NCBI GenBank assembly: GCA_017447875.1
Contig: JAFSMP010000026.1
Location: forward strand, 62,001-126,000
Direction of reading: 5' to 3'
Origin: Paludibacteraceae bacterium
Lineage (GTDB): Bacteria; Bacteroidota; Bacteroidia; Bacteroidales; Paludibacteraceae
DNA: 64,000 nt
Shown here: positions 35,201 through 43,698 of the stretch, piece by piece
Position numbering within the stretch: the first letter of the stretch is position 1
Layout: each line of letters starts with the position of its first letter
Program-made: the position numbers and the translations under genes
The notes under the pieces: generated by a model
The model's input: the letters and a program-made list of their open reading frames with translations, nothing else
Database searches by the model: none
What the model was told of the DNA's origin: nothing

Positions 35201-35220
35201 GTCACGTGACGTCACGTGAC
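35201..35220. repeat. Perfect 20-base palindrome
   Basis: GTCACGTGAC twice in a row, itself a palindrome, so the whole 20 bases read the same on both strands. It lies between the unknown gene at 35239 and the inverted repeat of the DUF3987 promoter. Confidence 0.9.
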
Positions 35221-35238
35221 GCATTTTTTTGCAATTTT

Positions 35239-36342
35239 TTATGAAATTTGTGCTTTTTTGAAGCGTTTGCTGAGATGATTCGGCACAACGTACCACCCGA
35301 ACATGAGCGTCAGCTGGTCACATAATTCGGCGATTGTATGCGAAAGGATGAATTTTTTGAAGGCGGCATCGTATCTGCACCTCTCCTTAATATAATCGCG
35401 CGTGGACGCATAATGATCCGGTTCGGGGCAAGTCTGGTACTTATCCGGGAAAAGTTCCTGTTGGATTCGTGGATTTTTATGTTGTTCGGGGAACGACTCT
35501 TCCGGCATGGTGATCTTATGTTTGACAAAATCCGTCCATTGGTTCATCCAGGATCGGAAGAGGTTGAGTTGCTCCGGCGTAAAGTCCTTCATCTCCGGTT
35601 TGAACTCGTCGTAATGGGTTTCTTTCTCGAGGATGATTTGCTTGTACTCCGCCAGCCGCACCTTAGCGTCCGGATACTGCGCCGCTTCTTGCTGTGCGGA
35701 AGTCCATAGCCATGTCCAATAGCTGTTGAGCACTTGTTCCGCGCTAAGGCCTTCGAAGACGAATAAAGGGTTATGGGTTACGGGGGATGGGTTACGGGAT
35801 AGTTCTTGCGCAAAGGCATAGACTCCTGCGGGATCGGTCCAATCTATAGACAACAAGCCTTGTCGGTAGGTCTCTTGGTAGCCTGCGTTGAGGAGCCATT
35901 TCGCGAAAGGCCCTTCGTAGGGATAAAAGTCATCGATCCGGTCTCTTACTTGTTCACGCACGAGGTATTGCATATAATCGATAATCAGCCCGTACGCCAA
36001 GTCAAAGAGTCGGTCGTTACGGCATATGCGGGCAAGGATGCTCATATCGCCGCCGATTTCCATATACGCCTCGCTGAGTGCCTGTACTTCGGTTTGAAAC
36101 AACCCGCCGTTGTCCGCCAGCACTTCTTTCTCGTAGCGTATAAAGAAATCTTTCCGTTCTTCGGGTGTGTCAAGCACAATACCGCGCGCCTCGCCTTCGT
36201 CGGTGACGGAAAGCAACGCTGCCAACACCGCCGCAGCCGTCATCCCGGAAAAGACATATTCCTCCCCGTCCTGCGTATACACCAACTTATGCCCCTCGTA
36301 GCGGAGGGTGTCAGAGAAAATATAATCGGCTAACAGTTTCAT
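35239..36342 (-). CDS. Unknown cytoplasmic protein
   Basis: A 367-residue protein I do not recognise. It has no signal peptide or membrane segment, is rich in Tyr, Trp and Glu, and appears largely helical (for example QTEVQALSEAYMEIGGDMSI). Residues about 181-191 (RNPSPVTHNPL) are translated from an inserted period-7 repeat. The promoter's -7 box ends five bases from the ATG, so the transcript would be leaderless or nearly so. It sits at the edge of the accessory block with DUF3987 and hipBA, reads toward them, and may belong to the same island. Confidence 0.7.
   Translation of the reverse strand: MKLLADYIFSDTLRYEGHKLVYTQDGEEYVFSGMTAAAVLAALLSVTDEGEARGIVLDTPEERKDFFIRYEKEVLADNGGLFQTEVQALSEAYMEIGGDMSILARICRNDRLFDLAYGLIIDYMQYLVREQVRDRIDDFYPYEGPFAKWLLNAGYQETYRQGLLSIDWTDPAGVYAFAQELSRNPSPVTHNPLFVFEGLSAEQVLNSYWTWLWTSAQQEAAQYPDAKVRLAEYKQIILEKETHYDEFKPEMKDFTPEQLNLFRSWMNQWTDFVKHKITMPEESFPEQHKNPRIQQELFPDKYQTCPEPDHYASTRDYIKERCRYDAAFKKFILSHTIAELCDQLTLMFGWYVVPNHLSKRFKKAQIS
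35768..35802. repeat. Period-7 GGGTTAC array inside an unknown gene
   Basis: gggttat, gggttac, gggggat, gggttac, gggatag. On the coding strand it yields the Pro/Asn/His loop near residues 181-191. Confidence 0.85.
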
Positions 36343-36346
36343 AGCG

Positions 36347-36377
36347 CAAAGGTACTGCTTTTTTTTGATATATGCAA
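36347..36377 (-). promoter_or_regulatory. Promoter giving a nearly leaderless transcript
   Basis: TTGCATATAT, 13 bases, TACCTTTG on the minus strand. The box ends only five bases upstream of the ATG at 36342. Confidence 0.8.
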
Positions 36378-36715
36378 GAGATGAAAGAAAAAAGTCGAAA
36401 GAAAAAAGCTTTTTGAAACCATTTAAGGCAATTTTGGGCTTATCTGTATTCTGTCAGTGCAACGGTCTGTGCTCTGCACTCCTATCATTTTTTTTCGAAA
36501 CGTTGCGAAACAGGAAATGAAACGTTTTGTGATTTTTGTAATATAGTGAATATATGCGAGTTATGAGTTTCTATTCATCAAATATCGCTTTTTATGTTAT
36601 ATAACACTTTTGCGCACGCACGAACGTTCAATAATTATGATTATCTTTGCAGCGATTTTCGGGGTTTTGCCCTACCAAAAACACCTTTTTAGAAACACAA
36701 AAAACACAAAATACC
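36378..36715. other. Divergent intergenic region with repeats, operator-like words and a promoter
   Basis: No gene was found here. It holds a period-7 GTCRAAA array (36381-36409), one mini-hairpin unit CTGTCA-GT-GCA-AC-GGTCT (36451-36468), an AgaR-like cluster of CGAAAC words (36493-36524), a -7 box TATCTTTG (36642-36649) and an A-rich leader of about 60 bases before the ATG at 36716. No good -33 box precedes the -7 box, which suggests an activator or regulated promoter. Confidence 0.7.
36493..36524. promoter_or_regulatory. Third candidate AgaR-type operator cluster
   Basis: TTTCGAAACGTTGCGAAAC followed by AGGAAATGAAACG, built from the same CGAAAC words as the clusters at 18075-18138 and 31617-31696. 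It lies about 120 bases upstream of the -7 box of the giant surface protein gene. Confidence 0.45.
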
Positions 36716-39700
36716 ATGAGAAAATTATTCCTTCTTATTTCAGTTTTAACGCTTTCGATTGCGGTAAATGCAACGACTCACGAAATCGGGTCCGGAACAT
36801 CAAACATTCTTGGCACTACGGTTGCTTCTGCTGCTGATGGCGATATCATCATCCTTACCGATAATGGTCCCTATGTAAATGTTAAAGGAGTTGATTACAC
36901 CAGACTGAACAAAAATCTGACCATTCAAGCAGCAGAAAACAAGACCCCTGTTATTCAGTACGAAGTACCTTTCCGCAGTACAGATGGTAAAACGGTTAAG
37001 TTCATAGGTATTACCTTCGATGGTACATCATTGACAGAATACGATTGGTATTTCCGTTTCTATGATGCGAATAATAATAACCTCGAGTTCGAAGATTGCG
37101 AGTTTAGGAACGTCAGCACATATTATGTGTTTGATGTATATACAGCTTGTAAAGCTAACTCTTTGAAACTTACAAACTGTAAATTGCATGACAACTCCAA
37201 ACGTGGTATTTATAACCGAGGTACTTTAACCAGCCTTGAAATTAACGGTGGTCAAATTTATAACTTCACCGGAGCCTCCGTTCTTGAGAACACTGACGGA
37301 GCTACGCTTGGTAAAGTAAAAATCAACGGGACCGAGTTCTATGGCAATAAGAAGGACATCATTTATGGCACAGCTACTTCGCAAGCAGATTCTTGCATCA
37401 TCAATAACTGCTATTTCCACGATAACGACTACAGCGCAATCTATTTCAACAAGAGTACTGTAGAAAGTCAACAGACTATTCTAGGTTTAAAAGTCACCAA
37501 TTCGACCTTTGCTAACAACGATCCTTCCAAAGAATATCGTTCTGTTATAGATGTACAATCCTATAATCGTGAAGCAACAGATGCTATTGAAGTTGTTTTA
37601 GATCATTGTACATTCTACAACAATACAGCTATTAACTATGATTATTCAGCTATAAGAACAAGGATAGCAAATAGAACTACCGTTTCTAATTGTATCTTTG
37701 CTCATCCTTCAGCCATAGAGTTCTATGCAACAAATGTACATGCAGGCAGTGTAACTAACTGTCTTGCCTATAATTTCAATAAAGGATATAGCGCTCCGAC
37801 TAAAACGAATGCGAATACGGGCGATCCGCTGTTTACTGACGCGGCAGAAGGCGATTTCTCCTACGCCGGCAACTGGTCAACAGGCTCTATTTCTCCTGCT
37901 CGCGGAGCTGCTACCGATGGCTCTGACCTCGGTGATCCGCGTTGGTACACAGATGAGACGATTCCTTCTACCAGTTTCGCTTCTGCGTATGACTTGCTTG
38001 GAACAAAAGCACAGTTGAAGGGCAATATAGAACTGAACGCAAGTGATCACATCAAATATACAGGTTCGCAGGTAGCAGGTACCGCTAAATGGAAACTGCA
38101 TGTAGGAAGAAAATGTAAGATAAGCGCAGTAGCGGATAGAGAAGCAGAATCTACAAGCGGATGTACGCTCACACTTACTATTTACGATGCGGATGGTGAT
38201 GAAGTAAGCACCATCTCTGCCGCTCGTAGTGATAATGATAATGACATCAATTTCCCGGGAACACTAAATATTCCTGAAGAAGGCGACTATACCATCGTAT
38301 TAACCAATAGCGTTGAGTACTCCGGTGCTATCCTTGAAAAAATCACCCTTTCTTATTACGGTGGTGCCGTACAGAACATCTCCACCTCCACCAATACAAC
38401 TCTCAACGTAGCAGATGCATGGTTCTCGGGTTGTACACGTGATAACGATAAGACCTATATCCAATATCCGTCAAGCGAAACTTCTTCTGCATGGATTAAA
38501 TGGAATATTGCAACTTCTGAGACCAAGTACTACGATCTCACCGTTAATGTCAATACGGAATACGCTCATGGCTTTACCGCTGCTATTTATGAAGACGAAG
38601 AAGTTGCACCGGTCGCTTCTGTAACGGAAGGTTCTTATATTAATACGCAAGGTATCTTAGCTCTTGAATTAGGTCGCGTAAATCTCGTCGGTGGTAAAAA
38701 CTATGTGGTAAAAGTAACTAATTCACCAAGCGGTTCACAAGCCAAAGTAACAAGTGTAGTCTTCGCTCCGGTTGTAGCAACTGCTACTACTCTGCCGAAC
38801 ACACTTGCATTCTCCAATGCCGTTCTGAGCGAGAAGGCATTTATTCAAGACGACATGCTCTATTTCAACGAGATTGGTGATACCGACCCACGAGGAGAAT
38901 GGGCTCAATGGGAAGTAACGACCGACCATGACGGTTTGTTCCTCTTCACGATGGGCGTTACCAGCACCAACGGACAGAACTACAAAATAACCATCAAGGA
39001 CGATGGAGATAATGAGCTTGATTACTATGAGACCAGCCTCAGTTCCGGAGATAAAACGGTTAAGCATTATTTCGCACTCGCAACCGGAAACTACTTCGTA
39101 AAAGTAGAGAATACACGTAGTTATTCGAAAGGTCACCTCACAAGTCTTGTTGTTACCGAACCGGCAGGTGTCGTTACTCTTGACGAAGCAGCCACGAGCA
39201 ACGAATCTTGGGTTGAAAAAGTCGTGGATAAGGAAGCGGCAGGTCCGTTATACGATGTTCAAATCAAACGTACCATCAAAGCGGGTATGTACAACACTTT
39301 CTGTCTGCCGTTTGCCGTTTCGCCTGATATGTGCAAAGACATCTTCGGTAGCGATGTACAGATACGTACGCTGGATTCAGCAACCGTAGATGAGGATTTT
39401 GTGCTTACGCTTGATTTCAAGAAATCTTCGGACATCTACCCGGGCACACCGGTGCTTATTCAGACTTCGCGCGACATCGTGAACCCTGTATTTATTGGTG
39501 TGAAATTCACACGCGAAACACCTTCTGCAACGACGAAGACGAATGCCAACTTCTACGGCACTTTCGTTAAGACGGCATTGGAAGTTAATGAAAACATCCT
39601 CTTCTTGGGTGCGAACAACAAACTCTATTTCCCGACCGCATCGGTAGATATATACGGAATGCGCGGCTGGTTCGTCATTCATGGCGTATCCGCAAGTGCC

Positions 39701-39862
39701 ATCAAGCGTGCACGCATTGTGGAGAACAACAATGCCCCGACCGATATTGAGATCATCGGAAGTCAAAAGAAAGTCGAAAGTCAAAAGCTGATTGAGAACG
39801 GTCAACTCGTCATTATCCGTGACGGCATCCGTTACAATGTAATGGGAGCAAGAGTTAAATAA
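36716..39862 (+). CDS. Giant secreted beta-helix protein with three sugar-binding-like repeats, CLPF module and sorting tail
   Basis: A 1048-residue protein. Signal MRKLFLLISVLTLSIAVNA; beta-helix about 20-405 ending in SDLGDPRW; three beta-sandwich repeats of about 130 residues (ends near 547, 680, 808), each with a W-x-KW-like motif (TAKWKLH, WIKWNIA, WAQWEVT) and an ending such as ILEKITLSYYGG; then a module of about 180 residues opening MYNTFCLPFAVSP and closing IKRARIVEN; then the shared tail (LIENGQLVIIRDG, YNVMGARVK). It is probably a surface glycan-binding protein. The stretch before the tail (GSQKKVESQKL) is encoded by a period-7 repeat. A small peptide gene follows 50 bases downstream. 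The start at 36716 gives the signal peptide; the upstream ATG at 36647 lies at the -7 box. Confidence 0.8.
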   Translation: MRKLFLLISVLTLSIAVNATTHEIGSGTSNILGTTVASAADGDIIILTDNGPYVNVKGVDYTRLNKNLTIQAAENKTPVIQYEVPFRSTDGKTVKFIGITFDGTSLTEYDWYFRFYDANNNNLEFEDCEFRNVSTYYVFDVYTACKANSLKLTNCKLHDNSKRGIYNRGTLTSLEINGGQIYNFTGASVLENTDGATLGKVKINGTEFYGNKKDIIYGTATSQADSCIINNCYFHDNDYSAIYFNKSTVESQQTILGLKVTNSTFANNDPSKEYRSVIDVQSYNREATDAIEVVLDHCTFYNNTAINYDYSAIRTRIANRTTVSNCIFAHPSAIEFYATNVHAGSVTNCLAYNFNKGYSAPTKTNANTGDPLFTDAAEGDFSYAGNWSTGSISPARGAATDGSDLGDPRWYTDETIPSTSFASAYDLLGTKAQLKGNIELNASDHIKYTGSQVAGTAKWKLHVGRKCKISAVADREAESTSGCTLTLTIYDADGDEVSTISAARSDNDNDINFPGTLNIPEEGDYTIVLTNSVEYSGAILEKITLSYYGGAVQNISTSTNTTLNVADAWFSGCTRDNDKTYIQYPSSETSSAWIKWNIATSETKYYDLTVNVNTEYAHGFTAAIYEDEEVAPVASVTEGSYINTQGILALELGRVNLVGGKNYVVKVTNSPSGSQAKVTSVVFAPVVATATTLPNTLAFSNAVLSEKAFIQDDMLYFNEIGDTDPRGEWAQWEVTTDHDGLFLFTMGVTSTNGQNYKITIKDDGDNELDYYETSLSSGDKTVKHYFALATGNYFVKVENTRSYSKGHLTSLVVTEPAGVVTLDEAATSNESWVEKVVDKEAAGPLYDVQIKRTIKAGMYNTFCLPFAVSPDMCKDIFGSDVQIRTLDSATVDEDFVLTLDFKKSSDIYPGTPVLIQTSRDIVNPVFIGVKFTRETPSATTKTNANFYGTFVKTALEVNENILFLGANNKLYFPTASVDIYGMRGWFVIHGVSASAIKRARIVENNNAPTDIEIIGSQKKVESQKLIENGQLVIIRDGIRYNVMGARVK
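39760..39789 (+). repeat. Period-7 GTCRAAA array inside a gene, just before the sorting tail
   Basis: gtcaaaa, gaaa, gtcgaaa, gtcaaaa, in frame, encoding SQKKVESQK immediately before the conserved tail. Confidence 0.85.
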
Positions 39863-39912
39863 CTGAATGGCTTAATAAATCATAAATTGTTAAATCGAAA
39901 ATTAATTTGGTT

Positions 39913-40059
39913 ATGAAAAAGCAATATATTCAACTCGCCACAACGATTCAGCAGATAGTTCCGACCGGTACAGTCTGCGTTGGTTCAGTACAGAGTAATG
40001 CCGGATTACAGCTCGCCGGCGGCTCGGACGGTTCCAGTGAAGAAGAAAGACCGTTCTAA
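39913..40059 (+). CDS. Small peptide, MKK-x-YI family, member 1
   Basis: A 48-residue peptide that starts MKKQYIQLATTIQQIVPTGT, has a single Cys at 22 and ends with Gly/Ser/Glu-rich sequence (GGSDGSSEEERPF). There is no signal peptide or membrane segment. It begins 50 bases after the giant CLPF-module protein and precedes the next giant protein by 57 bases. Two further peptides in the window share the start, the Cys position and the genomic setting. I recall similar short Bacteroidales proteins annotated only as hypothetical. The function is unknown. Confidence 0.75.
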   Translation: MKKQYIQLATTIQQIVPTGTVCVGSVQSNAGLQLAGGSDGSSEEERPF

Positions 40060-40116
40060 CGCGCGTGCATATATATAATAAGGTATATTGATTAACTAAC
40101 TTAAATATTTAGTATT

Positions 40117-43100
40117 ATGAGAAAACTATTTTTACTCATTCCGGCATTAGTGCTATCTTTAGCAATTAGTGCTGACGTGATTTACATTAACACAGAGACA
40201 TCAGATGCTCTGCGCAAGGCATTGAACAATGCTCAATCTGGTGACATCATCGAAATGGCTGCCGGTACGTATGTAGAGTCTCCAGAAAACTGGATTGCCT
40301 TCACTGCTAAAAATATTACCGTACGCGCAGCAGAAGGTGCTGAGGTTATTCTACAACCACAAGTTTCCATTCGTTTGAAGGAAGGCGCAACCGCTGAATT
40401 TATCGGCATTAAGTTTGATTGCGGACATCTAAGTGATGTGAATGCTTATAGCGATATCATTTTCCCTGCTGATGCCACAGACGGGAAAAATATCATTTTA
40501 AGAAACTGCGAATTCTATGGATGGACTCAAAATAATGCGATTATCTATTCTTCAGAGTCTAATACGCTGAATTCTCTTATCATCGAAGATTGTTATTTTC
40601 ACGATGTTACGAAGAGTTGCGTCTTCTTGCAGAATACATCGGATGCTGTCGAAGTTCAGATAAGCAATTCTACTTTTGCTAACATTGCAACCGTTACCGG
40701 ATCATACTATGCCGGTGTTATTGATATGCGTTCCACTACCGGTTCGCTCCTCGTTGATCATTGTACATTCTACAATGTGCAGGCAATGAGTACAGATTAC
40801 GCTGCTATCGGTAAAATCGGTTCCGGTACAACCGCTGTTGTTTCTAACTGTATCTTCGCAATGCCGACCAGCACAAGTGGTGTTAGAACAATTCGTGACG
40901 CTGTAACAGCAAATAACTGTCTCGTTTACAATTATTCAAGCGACTCCGGTTATGGTATGCAAGGCAACGTTACCAAAAACAATTGTTCCATTGCTAATCC
41001 TCTCTTTACGGATGCTGCTAATGGCGACTATTCTTTCGCAGGTAACTGGGTAACAATGGAACTCTCTCCGGCACGTGGCGCAGCTACCGATGGTTCGGAT
41101 CTCGGTGATCCGCGTTGGTACAGTGCAGAGGTTCTTCCTTCTGTTGATTTTGCTTCTCCGTACCAATTCGTAGGCGCCAAAGCACAAATTGCAGGCAACC
41201 TCTGGTATGATGATGTAAACGAGTATCTCTATTACAATAACAAATCGGAGTGCGGTGTAGCTACTTGGAAAATCAATGCTACACGTGCTTGCAGAGTTGA
41301 GGCTACGCTGAATATGAATGCAGCAACTACTACCGGACATAAGTTCAAAGTAGAGGTGCTGGATGCAGATGGTAATAGCGTAGGTGAAACGGCTGAACCG
41401 AGTCAGGTTAGTGCTGCCGGTGACATCGCTTTGCCGGATCAAATTGTTCTCCCTGCTGCAGGTAAGTACACAGTTAAATTATACAACCTTACAGGCTGGT
41501 CATCCGCTAAGATTGATGGTGTCACCTTCTCTTACGTAGGTGGTGACGTACAAGCTATGCCGGGTACAACGAACATTGACGATGCTTGGTTCTCTTCCAA
41601 TGGCACACGTACCGCTGGCGAATACATTGCTATTCCTTCCGGTCATCAGCACGAAGGTTGGGTAAAATGGAATGTATCTTTTGCTGAAGCTGCTAACTAC
41701 AATGTAACAGTTAATATTGACAACGCGAACGGTCACAATTACACTGTAGCTCTCTACACGAGCGAATCAGATGAATCTCCTATCACTATCGGTGAAGGTG
41801 GTCAGAAGAGTACCGTTGGTACGCTTGAGTTAGGTGCTTTGGAAGTTCCTGCCGGCAACTATATCATGAAGGTAACGAACGCTACCCAATACTCCGATGC
41901 TAAGTTGATCAGCGTTAAATTCTCTTATGCAGGTGGTGCAGCCGTTGATCTGTCGAAAGACGCTCCGGCTTCGCTTCTCGCAAACGCGGACGCTATCGTC
42001 TCTGACGATTGGACGATTGAGGACGGTAAGATTACCCACGCAGAAAGCAAAGCGCTGACCGGATGGGCTAAATGGAATGTAAACTGCGCAGACTATGCTA
42101 ACTATAATGTAACCGTGAACATTTCTTCTGATAACGGACACCTCGTACGCGTTGAGATATTCGAAGACGAAGCAGAACCAGCTATCTACACCTTGGATGA
42201 AACAGAAGCCACCAAATATCACGAAGGTAACCAAGCTATCGATTTAGGCAATATCGTTTTGGGTGCCCGCGAGTATGTAGTGAAAGTAAGCAACACTGCT
42301 GAATACTCGCATGTACAAATCGCAAGCATCGTTATTTCTTACGAAGGTGGTGCCCTTGTTAATCTCCCCAATGACGCTATTCCGTTTGCTGACGCTATTC
42401 TGAGTGAGAACGCAACGCGTAATCTGGAAAGTGTTCCGCAAGAGATTCACTTCGGTAGCCCGAATGCAAGCCAGTACGCAAAATGGAATATCCACGCTGT
42501 AGCAGGCTTGTATACCTTTACATTTGATGTCGTTGGTACTAACTATGGTACATATAAACTGGACATCTTGGAGGGTAATGACAATATCTTCACCTATACG
42601 CAGGGTAAGCAAGGAAGCGGTCAAGTTACTATCTCCAAAGTCTTCATTCCTGCAGAGGGTGATTATGTACTCCAACTGGCAAACACCAACAGCGGTGCTG
42701 ACGGCTATCTGACCAGCCTCGCTGCTACTGCTGCAACGGATGTATTTGTCCTTGACGAGAACACGGAAGATGACGGTAGCATCGCTGCAGCTGCCGCTAC
42801 TGAGGAAGAATATACATTCCTCCTCAAACGTTCCTTCACCGCAGGCAAGTATTATACCATCTGTCTCCCCGTTAGTTCATGGGACAGCGAGTTAAAACTT
42901 GCGTTTGGTGCAGATTATGAGTTATGGAAGATGACGTCGGCAGAGCAAAACGGAGATGAGATTGCTTTGAACTTCGAGAAAATCAATAGTGAGGGTTTCA
43001 GCGCCGGAAAACCGTATATCATCAAACCGTCGGTAGATGTTGTGAACCCCATCCTCTACAATAAGAAGCAGATTAAAAATTCTACCTACAACAATGTTCA

Positions 43101-43422
43101 GGAATTCGCCGCTGCTGACTTCGTAGGTACGTTCTACAAGGATGAGATTCCGGCAGGAGAGACTAACCTCTATCTGCAGAACAATGAGCTCTTCTATAAT
43201 GAGAACAACAATACGCCGATCAAGGGTACCCGCGCATGGGTTCGTCTCAAATCGCAAAGTGCTGCTGCTCCGAGAGCACGCATCGTCCTCAAAGGCCACA
43301 TGCCGACCTATATTGACCTCGTTAACGGAGAGAAGAAAACGGTCAAGGCCCTCGAGAACGGTCAGGTTGTTATCATCCGTGACGGTCAGAAGTACAACGT
43401 AATGGGTATCAAGCTCCAATAA
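40117..43422 (+). CDS. Giant secreted beta-helix protein with four sugar-binding-like repeats, CLPF module and sorting tail
   Basis: A 1101-residue paralogue of the preceding giant protein. Signal MRKLFLLIPALVLSLAISA; beta-helix about 20-335 ending in SDLGDPRW; four beta-sandwich repeats ending near 472 (FSYVGG), 602 (FSYAGG), 740 (ISYEGG) and 868, with motifs ATWKIN, WVKWNV, WAKWNV, YAKWNI; CLPF module about 893-1056 (YYTICLPVSS, GKPYIIKPS, RARIVLKG); tail at 1074-1101 (ALENGQVVIIRDG, YNVMGIKL). No catalytic motif is seen, so it is probably an adhesin or glycan binder exposed on the surface. Its beta-helix closely resembles that of the 19050-20777 protein. A second small peptide gene follows 19 bases after the stop. 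Confidence 0.8.
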   Translation: MRKLFLLIPALVLSLAISADVIYINTETSDALRKALNNAQSGDIIEMAAGTYVESPENWIAFTAKNITVRAAEGAEVILQPQVSIRLKEGATAEFIGIKFDCGHLSDVNAYSDIIFPADATDGKNIILRNCEFYGWTQNNAIIYSSESNTLNSLIIEDCYFHDVTKSCVFLQNTSDAVEVQISNSTFANIATVTGSYYAGVIDMRSTTGSLLVDHCTFYNVQAMSTDYAAIGKIGSGTTAVVSNCIFAMPTSTSGVRTIRDAVTANNCLVYNYSSDSGYGMQGNVTKNNCSIANPLFTDAANGDYSFAGNWVTMELSPARGAATDGSDLGDPRWYSAEVLPSVDFASPYQFVGAKAQIAGNLWYDDVNEYLYYNNKSECGVATWKINATRACRVEATLNMNAATTTGHKFKVEVLDADGNSVGETAEPSQVSAAGDIALPDQIVLPAAGKYTVKLYNLTGWSSAKIDGVTFSYVGGDVQAMPGTTNIDDAWFSSNGTRTAGEYIAIPSGHQHEGWVKWNVSFAEAANYNVTVNIDNANGHNYTVALYTSESDESPITIGEGGQKSTVGTLELGALEVPAGNYIMKVTNATQYSDAKLISVKFSYAGGAAVDLSKDAPASLLANADAIVSDDWTIEDGKITHAESKALTGWAKWNVNCADYANYNVTVNISSDNGHLVRVEIFEDEAEPAIYTLDETEATKYHEGNQAIDLGNIVLGAREYVVKVSNTAEYSHVQIASIVISYEGGALVNLPNDAIPFADAILSENATRNLESVPQEIHFGSPNASQYAKWNIHAVAGLYTFTFDVVGTNYGTYKLDILEGNDNIFTYTQGKQGSGQVTISKVFIPAEGDYVLQLANTNSGADGYLTSLAATAATDVFVLDENTEDDGSIAAAAATEEEYTFLLKRSFTAGKYYTICLPVSSWDSELKLAFGADYELWKMTSAEQNGDEIALNFEKINSEGFSAGKPYIIKPSVDVVNPILYNKKQIKNSTYNNVQEFAAADFVGTFYKDEIPAGETNLYLQNNELFYNENNNTPIKGTRAWVRLKSQSAAAPRARIVLKGHMPTYIDLVNGEKKTVKALENGQVVIIRDGQKYNVMGIKLQ

Positions 43423-43441
43423 CCTCTAAAACTATAGCCTT

Positions 43442-43600
43442 ATGAAAAAGAATTATATTATACCAAGTACGCAAAGCGTAGTATTCTATGCCGGCAATAT
43501 TTGTCAGGCTGCAAGTCCGTTTGCCGGACCTAATGTAAACGTTACCGGTCCGAACGTAGGCCTCGGCGGTGGAGCACAAGATATCGGTAATCCGGATTAA
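43442..43600 (+). CDS. Small peptide, MKK-x-YI family, member 2
   Basis: A 52-residue peptide that starts MKKNYIIPSTQSVVFYAGNI, with the single Cys at 21 and then Pro/Asn/Gly-rich sequence (VGLGGGAQDIGNPD). It has no signal peptide. It lies 19 bases after the second giant CLPF-module protein and is followed by a strong terminator, so both belong to one transcript. It shares the start and Cys position with the peptides at 39913 and 60720. Confidence 0.8.
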   Translation: MKKNYIIPSTQSVVFYAGNICQAASPFAGPNVNVTGPNVGLGGGAQDIGNPD

Positions 43601-43633
43601 TCCCATACCCGAGTGCCCTTTGCACTCTCCATA

Positions 43634-43667
43634 CAAGCATGGCGGGTCGAATGACTCGCCATGCTTG
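43634..43667 (+). terminator. Strong rho-independent terminator
   Basis: CAAGCATGGCG and CGCCATGCTTG pair, with GTC/GAC continuing inside, and ATTTTT follows. A second small hairpin GAGTGC-GCACTC lies just before it at 43611-43627. Confidence 0.92.
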
Positions 43668-43698
43668 ATTTTTAACGACGACAATTTTTGATCATACC

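Noticed and set aside
35047-35244. A 65-codon plus-strand gene
   Set aside because: It overlaps the DUF3987 promoter, the inverted repeat and the 20-base palindrome, and the translation has no family features.
31697-36342. Complete integrative element or prophage
   Set aside because: HipBA and DUF3987 suggest an accessory block, but no integrase, transposase, relaxase, phage structural gene or flanking direct repeats were seen.
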